Shown: positions 25,320 to 34,796, numbered from the stretch's first letter. The stretch: DNA of 44,614 nucleotides from Myxococcota bacterium (GCA_028289325.1 JANQQN010000285.1:1-44614), one strand, 5' to 3'. The notes: generated from the letters alone by a model not told the origin. Translations and numbers: made by a program.

Positions 25320-26069
25320 ATGGCTCCCGCGACGATCCCCGATGCACCCACGCGATTCGCGATCCAAGCGGAAGGGTTGAGCGTCGCTCGATCGGGGAGA
25401 GCGGTGCTTCAGCAAGTATCGTTCGGCGTTCGGCCCGGTCAGGTGTACGCGCTTCTCGGCGGCAACGGGGCCGGCAAGTCGACAACCCTCCTTACCCTTT
25501 TGGGCTTCTTGTCTCCCTCCGAAGGCCAAGCCTACGTCGAGGGTCTGGAGGTGCCTCTTCATCTACGCGAAATCCGCCGACGCATGTCTTATCTTCCCGA
25601 ACGAGCGACCCTATACCCACATCTCTCTGCGCGTGAGAACCTCTCCTACTTTCTCGCGCTCGCCGCGCACCGAACCGATGAGACCGCGACGGAAGAGGCC
25701 TTGAGATCCGTGGGACTCGAAGCCTCCACGTGGAATCAACGGTTGAGCACCTACTCCAAGGGCATGCGTCAGAAGGTGGCGATCGCGCTGGCGCTCCTGC
25801 GCGACACGCCGATTCTGCTGCTGGACGAACCGACCTCAGGGCTCGATCCGGTCGCCATTGACGAACTCAACGCCCTCGTCCGGCGAGTGGCCGACGCCGG
25901 CCGGACGATCTTGATGGTTACCCATGATGTGTACGGCGCGTGCCAAGTCGCGGATCGGATCGGCCTGTTACGGAACGGCCGGCTGGTCGGCGCCTTCGAG
26001 GCGGCGGAAGACGCCCGGATCGATACCGAAGCCGTTCATTCGGCATTCACGGCGGAGGTGATGACATGA
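25320..26069 (+). CDS. ABC transporter ATP-binding protein (second cassette)
   Basis: A 249-residue ATPase from the ATG at 25320; an ATG at 25284 with AGGA before it is an alternative. Motifs are Walker A GGNGAGKST, YLPERATLYPHLS around the Q-loop position (Glu where Gln is usual), signature STYSKGMRQKVAIA, Walker B ILLLDEPTSGLD and the switch His in LMVTHDVY. The order and motifs are the same as in the first cassette (14487-15218), including the unusual SKGMRQ signature, so the two are paralogues. The stop overlaps the next start by four bases. Likely shares the control region with the divergent CobW gene. Confidence 0.93.
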   Translation: MAPATIPDAPTRFAIQAEGLSVARSGRAVLQQVSFGVRPGQVYALLGGNGAGKSTTLLTLLGFLSPSEGQAYVEGLEVPLHLREIRRRMSYLPERATLYPHLSARENLSYFLALAAHRTDETATEEALRSVGLEASTWNQRLSTYSKGMRQKVAIALALLRDTPILLLDEPTSGLDPVAIDELNALVRRVADAGRTILMVTHDVYGACQVADRIGLLRNGRLVGAFEAAEDARIDTEAVHSAFTAEVMT

Positions 26070-27502
26070 GCGCGGCGCTGCGGATCGCCGGGGACGAATG
26101 GCGACTGTGGTACCGCTCGCGACGGGTGGTCGTCGGCCTGGCAGCGTTCATTCTGCTGCTAGGAAGCGCCGCCGCGTTGACCGCGGTTCGTTTGTCCGTC
26201 GAAAAGCACCGCCGTCTGGCCCTGCAGACCCATGCCGACGACAGCTTCGCTACTCAGCCCGATCGACATCCCCATCGGATGGTGCACTACGGCCACTACG
26301 TGTTTCGCCCTCCCGCCCCATTCGCCATATTCGATCCCGGGGTCGACGCGGTCACCGGGGAGGCCATCTTCCTGGAAGGCCACCGACAAAATGCGGCCAC
26401 GTTCGCCGATGAGCGCGCGGGCGCCAACGTCGGGGGCTTCGGCCGCTTGACCCCCGCATTACTGTATCAGGTGTTCCTTCCGCTTCTGCTGATCGCCTTG
26501 GGCCACGGCGCGATCATTCGGGAGCGGGAGAACGGGACGCTCGCGACCCTGCTCGCCCAGGGGACGACGGCCCGAGCTCTGATGATGGGAAAGGTCCTGG
26601 CACTGGCCGGCCTGGTCGCCGTCATGCTGGTTCCCGCCGCGATCGCGGTCGGCGTTGCCGTCGCGGACGGCGAGGATGCGATCATCGCAACCGCCATCGT
26701 CTTGAGCTACGCCGCCTATCTGCTCATTTGGGCCGGTATCATCGTCGCCGCGTCCCTGCTGTGTCGCGAACGAGCGATGGCCTTGGGTACGCTCCTGGTG
26801 ACCTGGTTGACGTGGACGCTCGTCGTGCCCCCGCTCGCCGTCGCCGTCACCAGCGCCCGCCATCCAACGCCGAGCAAGCTCGAATCCGACCTGCGAATGC
26901 AGGCCGCGATCCGGGCAAGCGGTGACGGCCACAACGCCTCGGATCCCGCGTTTGCTCGGCTGCGCGCTCAGCTTCTGGCCAAGTACGATGTCGATCGCGT
27001 CGAAGATCTGCCGGTCAACATCCGAGGTGTGGTCGCCGAAGCCTCCGAAGCCAAACTGACCGACATCCTCAATACTTATGCCGATGGCCGAATGGATCGA
27101 GAAGCCGAGCAAGCCCGCGGGATGATGAGTTTCGGGTGGCTGTCGCCCACAGTGGCCATCGCCGCTGCGTCGCGCACGCTAGCCGGCACCGACCTCGCGA
27201 CCCACCATCGCTTCTTACGAGAAGCCGAATCGCTGCGCTTCGAGTTCGTGCAGCGCCTCAATCGCATCCACGCCGAACAACTCGCATTCAGCGACGACGT
27301 TCGTCGCAGTTCCGACGCAGAAGCGGAACGCCGAACCCGGGTCAGCAAAAACAACTGGTCCTTGCTCAGCGCGTTTCGGTTCTCACGGGCCGACCCGGCG
27401 GACCGAGCTTCGGCGACGCGCTCTTTTTGGGCGATGTTGGCCGCATGGATGGTTGCGATCGTCGTCGCGTGCGCCACCGGCGCAAGGAGGCTGTCTCCAT
27501 GA
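26066..27502 (+). CDS. ABC-2 type permease, DUF3526-like (second cassette, subunit 1)
   Basis: A 478-residue membrane protein that starts at the ATGA overlap. TM1 is followed by an external loop with HYVFRPPAPFAIFDPG and FLEGHRQN, then a central helix block containing RERENGTLATLLAQG, a second external domain with KYDVDRVEDLPVN, WLSPTVAIAAASRTLAGTD and HHRFLREAESLR, and a last helix. All these blocks have counterparts in the first-cassette protein 15215-16633, which places it in the same subfamily. The tail is basic. Substrate not known. Confidence 0.85.
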   Translation: MSAALRIAGDEWRLWYRSRRVVVGLAAFILLLGSAAALTAVRLSVEKHRRLALQTHADDSFATQPDRHPHRMVHYGHYVFRPPAPFAIFDPGVDAVTGEAIFLEGHRQNAATFADERAGANVGGFGRLTPALLYQVFLPLLLIALGHGAIIRERENGTLATLLAQGTTARALMMGKVLALAGLVAVMLVPAAIAVGVAVADGEDAIIATAIVLSYAAYLLIWAGIIVAASLLCRERAMALGTLLVTWLTWTLVVPPLAVAVTSARHPTPSKLESDLRMQAAIRASGDGHNASDPAFARLRAQLLAKYDVDRVEDLPVNIRGVVAEASEAKLTDILNTYADGRMDREAEQARGMMSFGWLSPTVAIAAASRTLAGTDLATHHRFLREAESLRFEFVQRLNRIHAEQLAFSDDVRRSSDAEAERRTRVSKNNWSLLSAFRFSRADPADRASATRSFWAMLAAWMVAIVVACATGARRLSP

Positions 27503-28752
27503 GGATGTGGGGGGCCGAGCTATGGTTCCTGTGGCGGGACCGCGCAGCCGTGTTCTGGCTTATCCTGGCCGCCACCGTGACCACGGCCGGCGTCGTCGCG
27601 GGCTGGCTGGAAGTCCGAACCCAGCGAACCACCGTCGAGCGTCTGGTTCGCGCCGATGAAGCGGAAAGACAAGTTGTCGTCGGCGCTCAGACGGACTGGG
27701 GCTCAGCCGCCTACTACACCTTCCATCTGACCTATGATCCGCCGTCCTCCTTGGCCTTCGCCGCCCTAGGCCAACGCGACGTCGCCCCGTGGAAGCATCG
27801 AATTCGAATGCTCGCTCTCGAAGGTCAGATCTACGAGACCGACGCCGAGAATCCGACCTTTGCCCTGGTCGGGCGCTTTGATTTTGCGTTCGTCGCGTCT
27901 TTGCTGCTGCCGTTGTTCGTCGTCTTTTTGCTCCACGCATTACGCAGCAGCGAACGAGCGGCCGGACGCTTCGAGTTGCTCCTCGCGACGGCAGCTCAGC
28001 CTGGCCGTCCGTGGATGGCCCGAGCCACCGTACGGATGGGCGCCCTCACGCTCTGCGTGGTCACCCCGTTGATGGTGGTGGGATTTGCGGAGAGCGCCGA
28101 CGGGAGCGACCTGGGTTTCGTCGGACTCGCCGTGCTGTTGCACGTGGGATTTTGGTGGATGCTGTGCGAGGTCGTCGATCGGAATGCGGCCTCGAGCGCC
28201 AGTAGTCTCACCGTTCTCGTTGGGCTCTGGTTTGGCCTGGCGGTGGTCGCTCCCGCGGTCATCAAGGTCACGGTTGAGCAGGCCGTGCCGGTGCCGGAAG
28301 GCGGCGACATTCTGATGGCGCAGCGAGAGGCCGTCAACGACGCCTGGGATCTGCCCAAGTCCGCCACGATGACGCCGTTTATCGAACGGCACCCCGAGTG
28401 GCGAGACCACGCGGACGTGAAGCGACCGTTTGAATGGAAGTGGTACTACGCGTTTCAGCAGGTCGGCGACCAGTCCGTAGAGAAGATGTCCCAACGGTAT
28501 CGTTCCGGCCGGCGGCGCCGCGATGACCTTACGGGGTGGCTCTCGGTCGTATCGCCCCCCGCGTGGCTGGAGCGCTCGTTGCAGACGCTGGCCAAGACCG
28601 ACGTCGAGGCGACCTTGGGCTACGAGGCGTCGGTTCGGGCGTTTCACGCCGAACTACGCGAGTTCTACTATCCGCGCTTGTTCGAGCGGCCACCGTTCGA
28701 GCCGTCTGCGCTTCGGTCGTTACCCCGCTTCACCTCGCGGCATCGGCCCTGA
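27499..28752 (+). CDS. ABC-2 type permease, DUF3526-like (second cassette, subunit 2)
   Basis: A 417-residue membrane protein starting at the ATGA overlap at 27499. It has TM1, an external domain (about 35-125), GRFDFAFVASLLLPLFVVFLL with ERAAGRFELLLA, several helices, and a C-terminal external domain (about 270-400) that includes LSVVSPPAWLERSLQTLAKTD. Unlike its counterpart 16630-18063 it lacks the final membrane helix and ends in a basic tail. That tail overlaps the convergent RND gene by 33 bases. The missing last helix suggests 3' truncation or natural variation of the subunit. Confidence 0.82.
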   Translation: MRMWGAELWFLWRDRAAVFWLILAATVTTAGVVAGWLEVRTQRTTVERLVRADEAERQVVVGAQTDWGSAAYYTFHLTYDPPSSLAFAALGQRDVAPWKHRIRMLALEGQIYETDAENPTFALVGRFDFAFVASLLLPLFVVFLLHALRSSERAAGRFELLLATAAQPGRPWMARATVRMGALTLCVVTPLMVVGFAESADGSDLGFVGLAVLLHVGFWWMLCEVVDRNAASSASSLTVLVGLWFGLAVVAPAVIKVTVEQAVPVPEGGDILMAQREAVNDAWDLPKSATMTPFIERHPEWRDHADVKRPFEWKWYYAFQQVGDQSVEKMSQRYRSGRRRRDDLTGWLSVVSPPAWLERSLQTLAKTDVEATLGYEASVRAFHAELREFYYPRLFERPPFEPSALRSLPRFTSRHRP

Positions 28753-31700
28753 TCGAGCGCCTCGTGGACCCGAGTGAGAGGTCGTCAGCACGAACAAGGC
28801 GGGGATCACGGCGATGGCAAACGCGGTCGCCACCGTCTCGCCGTAGATGATCGCCATGCACAGAGGGAACCACATCGGAGAAGACAGGGCCAAAGGTACG
28901 AGGCCGACGATGGTGGTCACGGTCGTCGTGAAGATCGGGCGAAGTCGGTCTGCCGTTCCTCGAGCGGCCGCTTCAGGCACCGACTTGCCGGACCGCAGGT
29001 GTCCGTTCATCGTATCGACCATGACGATCGCGTCGTTCACCACGATGCCGATCACCGCCACGATCCCGATCATGGCCGGGAACGACAGCGGAATGCCGGT
29101 CAGCGCGAACCCCAGGAACGTCCCGGTGAGGGCCAATGGCATCGTCGCCAAGATGATCAACGGCTGCCGGAAGGACCCGAAGAGAAGGGCCAGCACCGCG
29201 AACACCAGCAGTGCAGCCAACAGTAGCGCTCGGTTCGCGTTGCCGGAGACCGTTTCCGCCGACTCTGCTTCGCCGCGGATGCGCCACGAAAATCCCTCCG
29301 GCCAGCTCGTTTGCAGTCGGCGAAGGCTCGGTTCGACGGCAGCGACGACGTCCCCCGACGTTTGGCCGGGCACAAGCTGCGCTTTCACCGTGACCGCGCG
29401 TCGCCCGTCGACCCGCGAGATCGAGATCGGGGTCTGCGCGATGTCGAGATCCACGAGCCCCATCAACGGAACGTTCACTCCATCGCCAGCGGACAAGACG
29501 ATGCTTGCAATTTCCGCGAAGGACCGTGGTCCGCCCAGTTCACCTTTCCGGGAGGGCCAGCCGGTGCTCAGTTGAATGTCCAAGTCTTGTTCGATGCCGT
29601 CGCGCTTGAATCGACCGATCGGATCCTCGGACATCGTCACCCGCATCTGCTCCGCCAGCTCAGGTTCACTGATGCCGTAGAAGGCCAATCGACTGGAGAT
29701 GGGCCGGAACCGCAGCTCGGTGTGAAAGTGTCCCATCGTATCGCGGACGTCGGTGACCCCGGCGGTAGCCCGCAGCGCGCGAGCCACGGATCCGGCCGCT
29801 GCCCGCAGCGCGACGAGGTCGTTGCCCACGATCTGAATCTGGATCGGGTCGTCTGCCGTAGCGCCGCCAAGGTCAGGGTGCAGCTGAACGCGGACACCGG
29901 GTTCGTCGGCCAGCGTCCGATCGAGGCCCTGCCGAATCTGGGAGAGATAGGCATAGGCGGGATGGTCGCGGTCGTCCCGCGGCACGAACCGCGCGGAGAC
30001 ACCAACGAGGTGAAAACCGGTCAACGGCGCCAGGTAGTCGTCCAGCGTCTTCAAGGCAAAAGGACTCTTCTCTGCCGCGTGCGTCGTCACGCTCTGCAGA
30101 TAGGGCAGGGTCGATAGATACGCCCCCACCCGACCCGCCACTCGGCGAGCATCCTGCTGGGTTGCTTCCGGCCGTTGCTCTATCGTAACCCCCAAATTGC
30201 GTCCATCTTCGCGCGGATAGAGTTCAGACGGCGATATGAGCGCAAGCCCCATCGACAAGGTGAATAGCGCGACCGCCGCCATCACCACCGCGACCGCGCT
30301 TCTTTTAGAGCGAACGGGCCCCGCCCGCAACCAGGCGTGGAGCCGGTCGGCCAACACCATGGTCAACCTATCCATCCGCGTGGGCTGGTGTCGACGTGAG
30401 CCCGCGAGCACATAGCGGGACAACGGCAGGGCGGCCACGAACGCCAGGCCAAAGCTCGCGCACAAGCAGGCGATGGCCGTCAGCGGAATCACTCGAATGA
30501 ACTTTCCGTCGATACCGCCGATCACCAGCAACGGAACCATCGCCATGATGGTCGTGAGCTGTCCGGCCAGAGCCGGCAACAGGAACGTCTTGGCTGTCCC
30601 TATGACCGCTTCCGAGAAGGTCTCCGAGTGGAGGAAGAGTCGCTCATGAACGCCTTCCATCACCAGGATGAACATGTCGACGAGCAGCCCCAGCGCGATG
30701 ACGATGCCCGTAAACACCAGGGTATTGAGCGTGAACCCGAAGCTGTACAGCCCGCCTATCGCGGCGAGGATCGACACCGGCATTCCGAGGGCCGCGACCG
30801 TCGCCTCACGCCACGACAGGAGTGTCAACAGGACGACGAAGACGCCGATCATGCCCTGCAGGAGACTGGTCTGCACTTCGTCCAGAGCGTGCTCGATACC
30901 CTCGCCCTCGTCGCCGATCAGCTGCAGCGTCAGAGCGTGCGGCCAATCGGCGAGGGACGTCACCGCCTCGATCCGGTCTTTGACGTCGGCGATGACCGCG
31001 AGCGAGTCAGCGCCCGGTCGCTTCAGGATCGAGAGCGTCAGGGCGTCGGTGAAGTCGCCACCGAGTCTGGACGTTCGCGTTTGGCCCAGGTCTCGCTCGA
31101 GACCAACGAAGACTTCGGCAACCTCGCCAAGACGGACAACTCGACCGTCGCCGAGATCCGCGATTGGCAGAGCGGCCATGGAATCAGGCCCGGTGAAGCC
31201 TCCGGCATAGACGAGCGCATAGCGCGCCGCCGGCTCTTCAAGGTCCCCCCACGCCAGCTCCAGGTTTGCCTCCTGTAGCCGTTCCCGCACGTGTGACGGC
31301 GACAGGCTCAGGGACTTGAGCGCATGCGGCTTCAGCCGGACGTGCAGTCGCTCCTCGCGATGGCCGTACAGCTGAACCTTGCGCACGCCCGCGACGTCCT
31401 CGAGCTGCCGCTTCAGTCTTTGGCCGGACCGGGCGAGGAGCCGGTCGTCGTTCGTCCCGAAGAGCACGTAGGTCTGCACCGGGAAGTCGTTGACGGCGAT
31501 CTGTTCGATCCGAGGTTTCTTCGCCGCCCGCGGGAACCGGGCCGCGGCGCGATCCACGCGGGATCTCAACCGCTGCATCGACGAAGGGATATCCGATTCG
31601 GCGGAGAACTGGACGCTGAGGAGCGCGAACGAGTGTTGAGCCGAACTCCAGAACCGGTGGAGCTGAGGCAGGCCGCGAACTTCATCTTCGAGGCCCGCCA

Positions 31701-31923
31701 CGATCTCTTTTTCGATCTGTTCAGGAGACGCGCCGGCCCATTCCACGGACACCACCGCCTGCGGAATGGCCAGATCCGGATTCTTCTCACGTACCATGGC
31801 CTGCAGGGCCACCAGACCGGCCGCCACACAGGCCCCGACCAACACCTTGGAAAAGACGGTCTCGATGAATATGAACCGAATGAGCGGGCTCGGCCCGGAG
31901 GCTGGTGACCTGGTGGGCGTCAC
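28720..31923 (-). CDS. RND-family efflux transporter, inner-membrane pump
   Basis: A 1067-residue pump with the two-fold RND layout: TM1 followed by a large periplasmic domain (SVEWAGASPEQIEKEI, SVQFSAESDI), then TM2-6, TM7 with a second periplasmic domain, and TM8-12. In TM4 the usual pair of Asp residues that carry protons is reduced to one: LLVDMFILVMEG has D-M where AcrB has D-D. TM10 has GIVVNDAIVMVDTMNGHL. The GTG start overlaps the stop of the adaptor gene (GTGA). The 3' end overlaps the convergent ABC permease by 33 bases. With its upstream adaptor and the divergent TetR it forms a complete inner-membrane efflux unit; no TolC-type channel is encoded here. Substrates unknown. Confidence 0.92.
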   Translation of the reverse strand: MTPTRSPASGPSPLIRFIFIETVFSKVLVGACVAAGLVALQAMVREKNPDLAIPQAVVSVEWAGASPEQIEKEIVAGLEDEVRGLPQLHRFWSSAQHSFALLSVQFSAESDIPSSMQRLRSRVDRAAARFPRAAKKPRIEQIAVNDFPVQTYVLFGTNDDRLLARSGQRLKRQLEDVAGVRKVQLYGHREERLHVRLKPHALKSLSLSPSHVRERLQEANLELAWGDLEEPAARYALVYAGGFTGPDSMAALPIADLGDGRVVRLGEVAEVFVGLERDLGQTRTSRLGGDFTDALTLSILKRPGADSLAVIADVKDRIEAVTSLADWPHALTLQLIGDEGEGIEHALDEVQTSLLQGMIGVFVVLLTLLSWREATVAALGMPVSILAAIGGLYSFGFTLNTLVFTGIVIALGLLVDMFILVMEGVHERLFLHSETFSEAVIGTAKTFLLPALAGQLTTIMAMVPLLVIGGIDGKFIRVIPLTAIACLCASFGLAFVAALPLSRYVLAGSRRHQPTRMDRLTMVLADRLHAWLRAGPVRSKRSAVAVVMAAVALFTLSMGLALISPSELYPREDGRNLGVTIEQRPEATQQDARRVAGRVGAYLSTLPYLQSVTTHAAEKSPFALKTLDDYLAPLTGFHLVGVSARFVPRDDRDHPAYAYLSQIRQGLDRTLADEPGVRVQLHPDLGGATADDPIQIQIVGNDLVALRAAAGSVARALRATAGVTDVRDTMGHFHTELRFRPISSRLAFYGISEPELAEQMRVTMSEDPIGRFKRDGIEQDLDIQLSTGWPSRKGELGGPRSFAEIASIVLSAGDGVNVPLMGLVDLDIAQTPISISRVDGRRAVTVKAQLVPGQTSGDVVAAVEPSLRRLQTSWPEGFSWRIRGEAESAETVSGNANRALLLAALLVFAVLALLFGSFRQPLIILATMPLALTGTFLGFALTGIPLSFPAMIGIVAVIGIVVNDAIVMVDTMNGHLRSGKSVPEAAARGTADRLRPIFTTTVTTIVGLVPLALSSPMWFPLCMAIIYGETVATAFAIAVIPALFVLTTSHSGPRGARSGPMPRGEAG

Positions 31924-33215
31924 GGTTCACTCCCCACCTGGTCGATCGGCTCGACCCGGTCACCGTCAGCGAGCGCATGATGCCCGTCGACCACGACCAT
32001 CTCGCCGGGCCGCAATCCTGCCTTCACCTCCGCCCGCCCTAACCCCAGGAGCCCGAGCTTGATGCGGCGCCGGTTCACGGTCTGGGAGTCGGGGTCGAAA
32101 ACGAACGCGGCCACGGCGCCGGTACGGCCGAGCATAGTCTCGTAAGTCACGACCGGAACGCCCACCGCGCGCCGGGCCCCGATCCATGCTGTTACGTACG
32201 CGCCGTCGCGCAGGAGGCGCTTGGGGTCCTCGACCCGCAAGCGCACGATCACCGAACGGCGGTCGCGAGTGATGGCCGGGCTGACCGACCAGACTCGCCC
32301 GCGGGCGAAGTGTCCGTCCTTGAACGCCACCTTTTCGGCCTCGATCAAGGGGTGGGCCGCGTAACTCACGAACGCGGGCTGGTCTTCTTTGACCGTGAGC
32401 GCAAGCTCGGGCGGTAGGTGGATCAAGACAAAGAACGCGCTGTCGTCGACGACCACCATGGCCGCCGACGCTTCGCGTGCGGCTTCGCTGACTTCGCGCT
32501 GCACAGGCGCGGTCACCAGATCCCCCGCCCGAATGTTCATGCGGGAGATGCGCCCGTCGAACGGAGCGAACAGCGCCGTCTTCTCCAGTCCTAAGCTCGC
32601 CGCGTCGCGCTGGGCGGCGAGGCGGCTGAGTTCCGATCGGATGGCGTCGAGCCGGGAACGCGCCGCCCGCAGCTCGGATTTGGTCCGTCGTACGGCGGTC
32701 TGTTGACTCTCATAATCGGAAAGCGCCATCCCGTCCGCGGCGTACAGGGCCCGCGCTCTCGCAAGGTCTCGGTTTTGCTTCTCGAGCGTGTCCTTTAGAC
32801 CTCGGATGGCGGCCTCGGCGGCCGCGAGCTCGCCGCGCACGCTGCCCATCGCCGCTTCCGCCTGGCTGACCTCGAGCGCGTTCCCTCGCTTGTCGAGTTG
32901 AGCCAGGAGCTGGCCGAATCGCGCACCGTCCTGCGGGCCACGAACCGACGACCCTTCGCGAATCGGGTCGCCGTGGTGATCGGTGGCAACAAATGTCACC
33001 CGGCCCGCCTGCTCGAAAAACAGCAGCTCCCGGGCTACTGCATCGGCCACGCCCTCTCCCATGACCCACTCGGTGATGGTGGCCGTCTGCACCGTTGTCA
33101 CACGGACCCGCGGACGCCGCGGCGGCGGCATCGCAGCGCCACGTGGGTCCCCGCAGCCGACTTCGCCGGCCAGGAAAAACACCAACAAACCGATCTCGAC
33201 TCGAGGTCTGCACAT
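31920..33215 (-). CDS. RND efflux periplasmic adaptor (membrane fusion protein), probable lipoprotein
   Basis: A 431-residue adaptor. The N-terminus has a hydrophobic signal with Cys21 after AGEVG, a weak lipobox. The lipoyl half-motif and beta-barrel segments flank a long helical hairpin (about 100-200, rich in Ala/Glu/Arg, with RARALYAADGMALSDYE at the turn). The second lipoyl half is FAPFDGRISRMNIRAGDLV. The C-terminal membrane-proximal domain has GLRPGEMVVVDGHHAL and GDRVEP, typical of these proteins. GGACGG lies just before the ATG. The stop overlaps the start of the pump. It is divergent from the TetR gene, which probably represses it. Confidence 0.9.
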   Translation of the reverse strand: MCRPRVEIGLLVFFLAGEVGCGDPRGAAMPPPRRPRVRVTTVQTATITEWVMGEGVADAVARELLFFEQAGRVTFVATDHHGDPIREGSSVRGPQDGARFGQLLAQLDKRGNALEVSQAEAAMGSVRGELAAAEAAIRGLKDTLEKQNRDLARARALYAADGMALSDYESQQTAVRRTKSELRAARSRLDAIRSELSRLAAQRDAASLGLEKTALFAPFDGRISRMNIRAGDLVTAPVQREVSEAAREASAAMVVVDDSAFFVLIHLPPELALTVKEDQPAFVSYAAHPLIEAEKVAFKDGHFARGRVWSVSPAITRDRRSVIVRLRVEDPKRLLRDGAYVTAWIGARRAVGVPVVTYETMLGRTGAVAAFVFDPDSQTVNRRRIKLGLLGLGRAEVKAGLRPGEMVVVDGHHALADGDRVEPIDQVGSEP

Positions 33216-33261
33216 CGCCGTCCGGCCAGTAAGGGGTCGCCCCTGCTCGAGTCAATTAAAA

Positions 33262-33275
33262 AAGCGGTTGACCGT
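33262..33275. promoter_or_regulatory. Imperfect palindrome between adaptor and TetR genes
   Basis: The 103-base gap between the two divergent starts has an AT-rich run (AATTAAAAAA) and next to it AGCGGTTGACCGTT, with arms CGGT/ACCG, extended at five of six positions. Placement and size suit a TetR-family operator that overlaps both promoters. The position is approximate, and the arms are short. Confidence 0.35.
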
Positions 33276-33318
33276 TCTCTTATTGCGTCGAGGCCTGGAG
33301 CGAGTATGGCTATTGCGG

Positions 33319-33915
33319 ATGGCTCGGACCCCCAACCCGAAGCTGGGCGCGCGGCGCCGAATCCAAATCCTGAGGGCAGCGGCCACCTGTTTTACGCGGA
33401 AGGGATTCCATCAAACGACGATGGTGGACATCTGCACGGCGGCCGGACTCAGCGCGGGGGGGCTGTACCGCTACTTCAAGACCAAGGACGACATCATCGT
33501 GGCGTTCGCGGAGGAGGAGCGCATCGAGAACGAGCCTCTGATTCGTGTCCTTCAGGAAACGAACGATCCGGTGGCTGCGTTGACGGGCATCACCCCGCAT
33601 ATCCTCGTGGCCTTTTCCGATCTCGACTACGGTCGTTTGGCAGTGGAGGCGTTGGCCGAGGCCTCGCGGAACTCGCGCGTCAAACAGGCGCTCGCACGCA
33701 ACGAAGAAGAGCTCACCCAGGCCATCGCGCACGCCTTGGCTCGCGGCCAGTCGGCGGGCCAGGTGCGGAAGACCTTTGCGGCCGACCAGCTGGCCACCAC
33801 GGTCATGATGCTCTACTCCGGTCTCGCCAGCCGAGGCATCCTCGATCCCGCGTACACGCCACGTGCGTACGAGCAGCTGGTCAACGAGCTGCTCGACCGA
33901 CTCCTACGCCCCTGA
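33319..33915 (+). CDS. TetR-family transcriptional regulator, probable repressor of the RND pump
   Basis: The ATG at 33319 gives 198 residues that begin directly at a normal TetR N-terminus (MARTPNPKLGARRRIQILRA). The helix-turn-helix is FHQTTMVDICTAAGLSAGGLYRYFKTKDDII. The C-terminal ligand domain (about 60-198) is the usual size. The frame is open for 112 more codons upstream, but these run through the adaptor gene on the other strand and are not credible. It is divergent from the adaptor/RND operon, the usual layout for a local repressor that responds to a pump substrate. Confidence 0.9.
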   Translation: MARTPNPKLGARRRIQILRAAATCFTRKGFHQTTMVDICTAAGLSAGGLYRYFKTKDDIIVAFAEEERIENEPLIRVLQETNDPVAALTGITPHILVAFSDLDYGRLAVEALAEASRNSRVKQALARNEEELTQAIAHALARGQSAGQVRKTFAADQLATTVMMLYSGLASRGILDPAYTPRAYEQLVNELLDRLLRP

Positions 33916-33968
33916 CCCGTCGGCCGGAGTCATCCAGCGCAATGGCGACAGCCGCAACGCGTACGACC

Positions 33969-34796
33969 TCAGGTCAGGCCTTCGATATGCTGGCCAAGAA
34001 CAACCAGTCGAGGCCCGAGCTCGGCCAGCATCCGTTCTTCGGTCACCGCGAACGCCGCCGCCACACAGTTGATCACGTAGAAGCGGTCGGCGACGGCCAG
34101 GGGTACGGCCACCACGCGATCGAGGGGAGCCGATTCTCCGGAGGCATAGATGAACCCTCGGTCCGCGAGCTCTTTGCTCGCCGTCCGGAGCCGGCGCGAT
34201 ACCGCTTTCCAGTCCTGCCGATACTGGGTGCGCAGGGTCGCCAGCAGCGACGCCCGCTCCTGCTTCGGTACCGCCGACAGGTAAGCGAAGCCGACCGCCG
34301 ATGAGACCATGTCCCGACGCTCTCCAACATCGAGCCGTACCGCAGCGCCCGCCGAGACCGTGCACGCTTCGATAACGACCATCGTTGTCGCCCCCGATGG
34401 CTCGGCGATGGCGACACTGACATCTCCCAACCGAGCCAATTCGAGCAGATACGGCTGCGCGATTCGTCGGACGCGGGACCCGATCAGCTTCGGGTGCCCG
34501 AGCGCCAACACCTGTGGCGTGAGCTCCCAACGCCGGTCATGGCACCGCCGCAGGTACCCTAGCCGCTCCAGGGCCGTGGCGAGCCGGGTGACCGTCGGTG
34601 GCGTGAAGCCGCTGAGTGACGCGAGCTCGCCGTGGGTCAGGGGGTGAACCGAGTGTTGGAAGACCTCCAGGAGCCTAAGACCTCTCGCTAAGGTCGCCGC
34701 CCCGGCGGGCGCCGTCTGGCGGTAGCGGGTCGAGTCCATCCTGGCCGGGAACGCAGGCCGCTGGTCGATACGACCGGTCGTGCTATCTGGCTTCAT
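33969..34796 (-). CDS. IclR-family transcriptional regulator
   Basis: A 275-residue regulator. The N-terminal winged helix has LARGLRLLEVFQHSVHPLTHGELASLSGFTPPTVTRLATALERLGYL. The C-terminal IclR effector domain has GSRVRRIAQPYLLELARLGDVSVAIAEP, a degenerate middle part, and AVPLAVADRFYVINCVAAAF. GAGGGG lies eight bases before the ATG at 34796; a second ATG at 34739 is possible. It begins 27 bases after the TetR gene on the same strand. A 12-base perfect palindrome at 34770-34781, inside the first codons, matches the site upstream of that TetR gene. Neither regulator has an obvious catabolic operon next to it. Confidence 0.9.
   Translation of the reverse strand: MKPDSTTGRIDQRPAFPARMDSTRYRQTAPAGAATLARGLRLLEVFQHSVHPLTHGELASLSGFTPPTVTRLATALERLGYLRRCHDRRWELTPQVLALGHPKLIGSRVRRIAQPYLLELARLGDVSVAIAEPSGATTMVVIEACTVSAGAAVRLDVGERRDMVSSAVGFAYLSAVPKQERASLLATLRTQYRQDWKAVSRRLRTASKELADRGFIYASGESAPLDRVVAVPLAVADRFYVINCVAAAFAVTEERMLAELGPRLVVLGQHIEGLT
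34770..34781. promoter_or_regulatory. Operator-like palindrome in the start of the IclR gene
   Basis: ACGACCGGTCGT is a perfect 12-base palindrome. On the minus strand, the 15 bases from AGCACGACCG through TCGT agree at 14 of 15 positions with the site at 35480-35497. If the IclR gene starts at 34739 the site would lie in its promoter; with the start at 34796 it lies inside the coding sequence. Confidence 0.55.

Noticed and set aside
33904..34530. A 208-residue minus-strand frame overlapping the IclR gene.
   Set aside because: It is a shadow of the IclR gene, which has a clear family pattern in its own frame.
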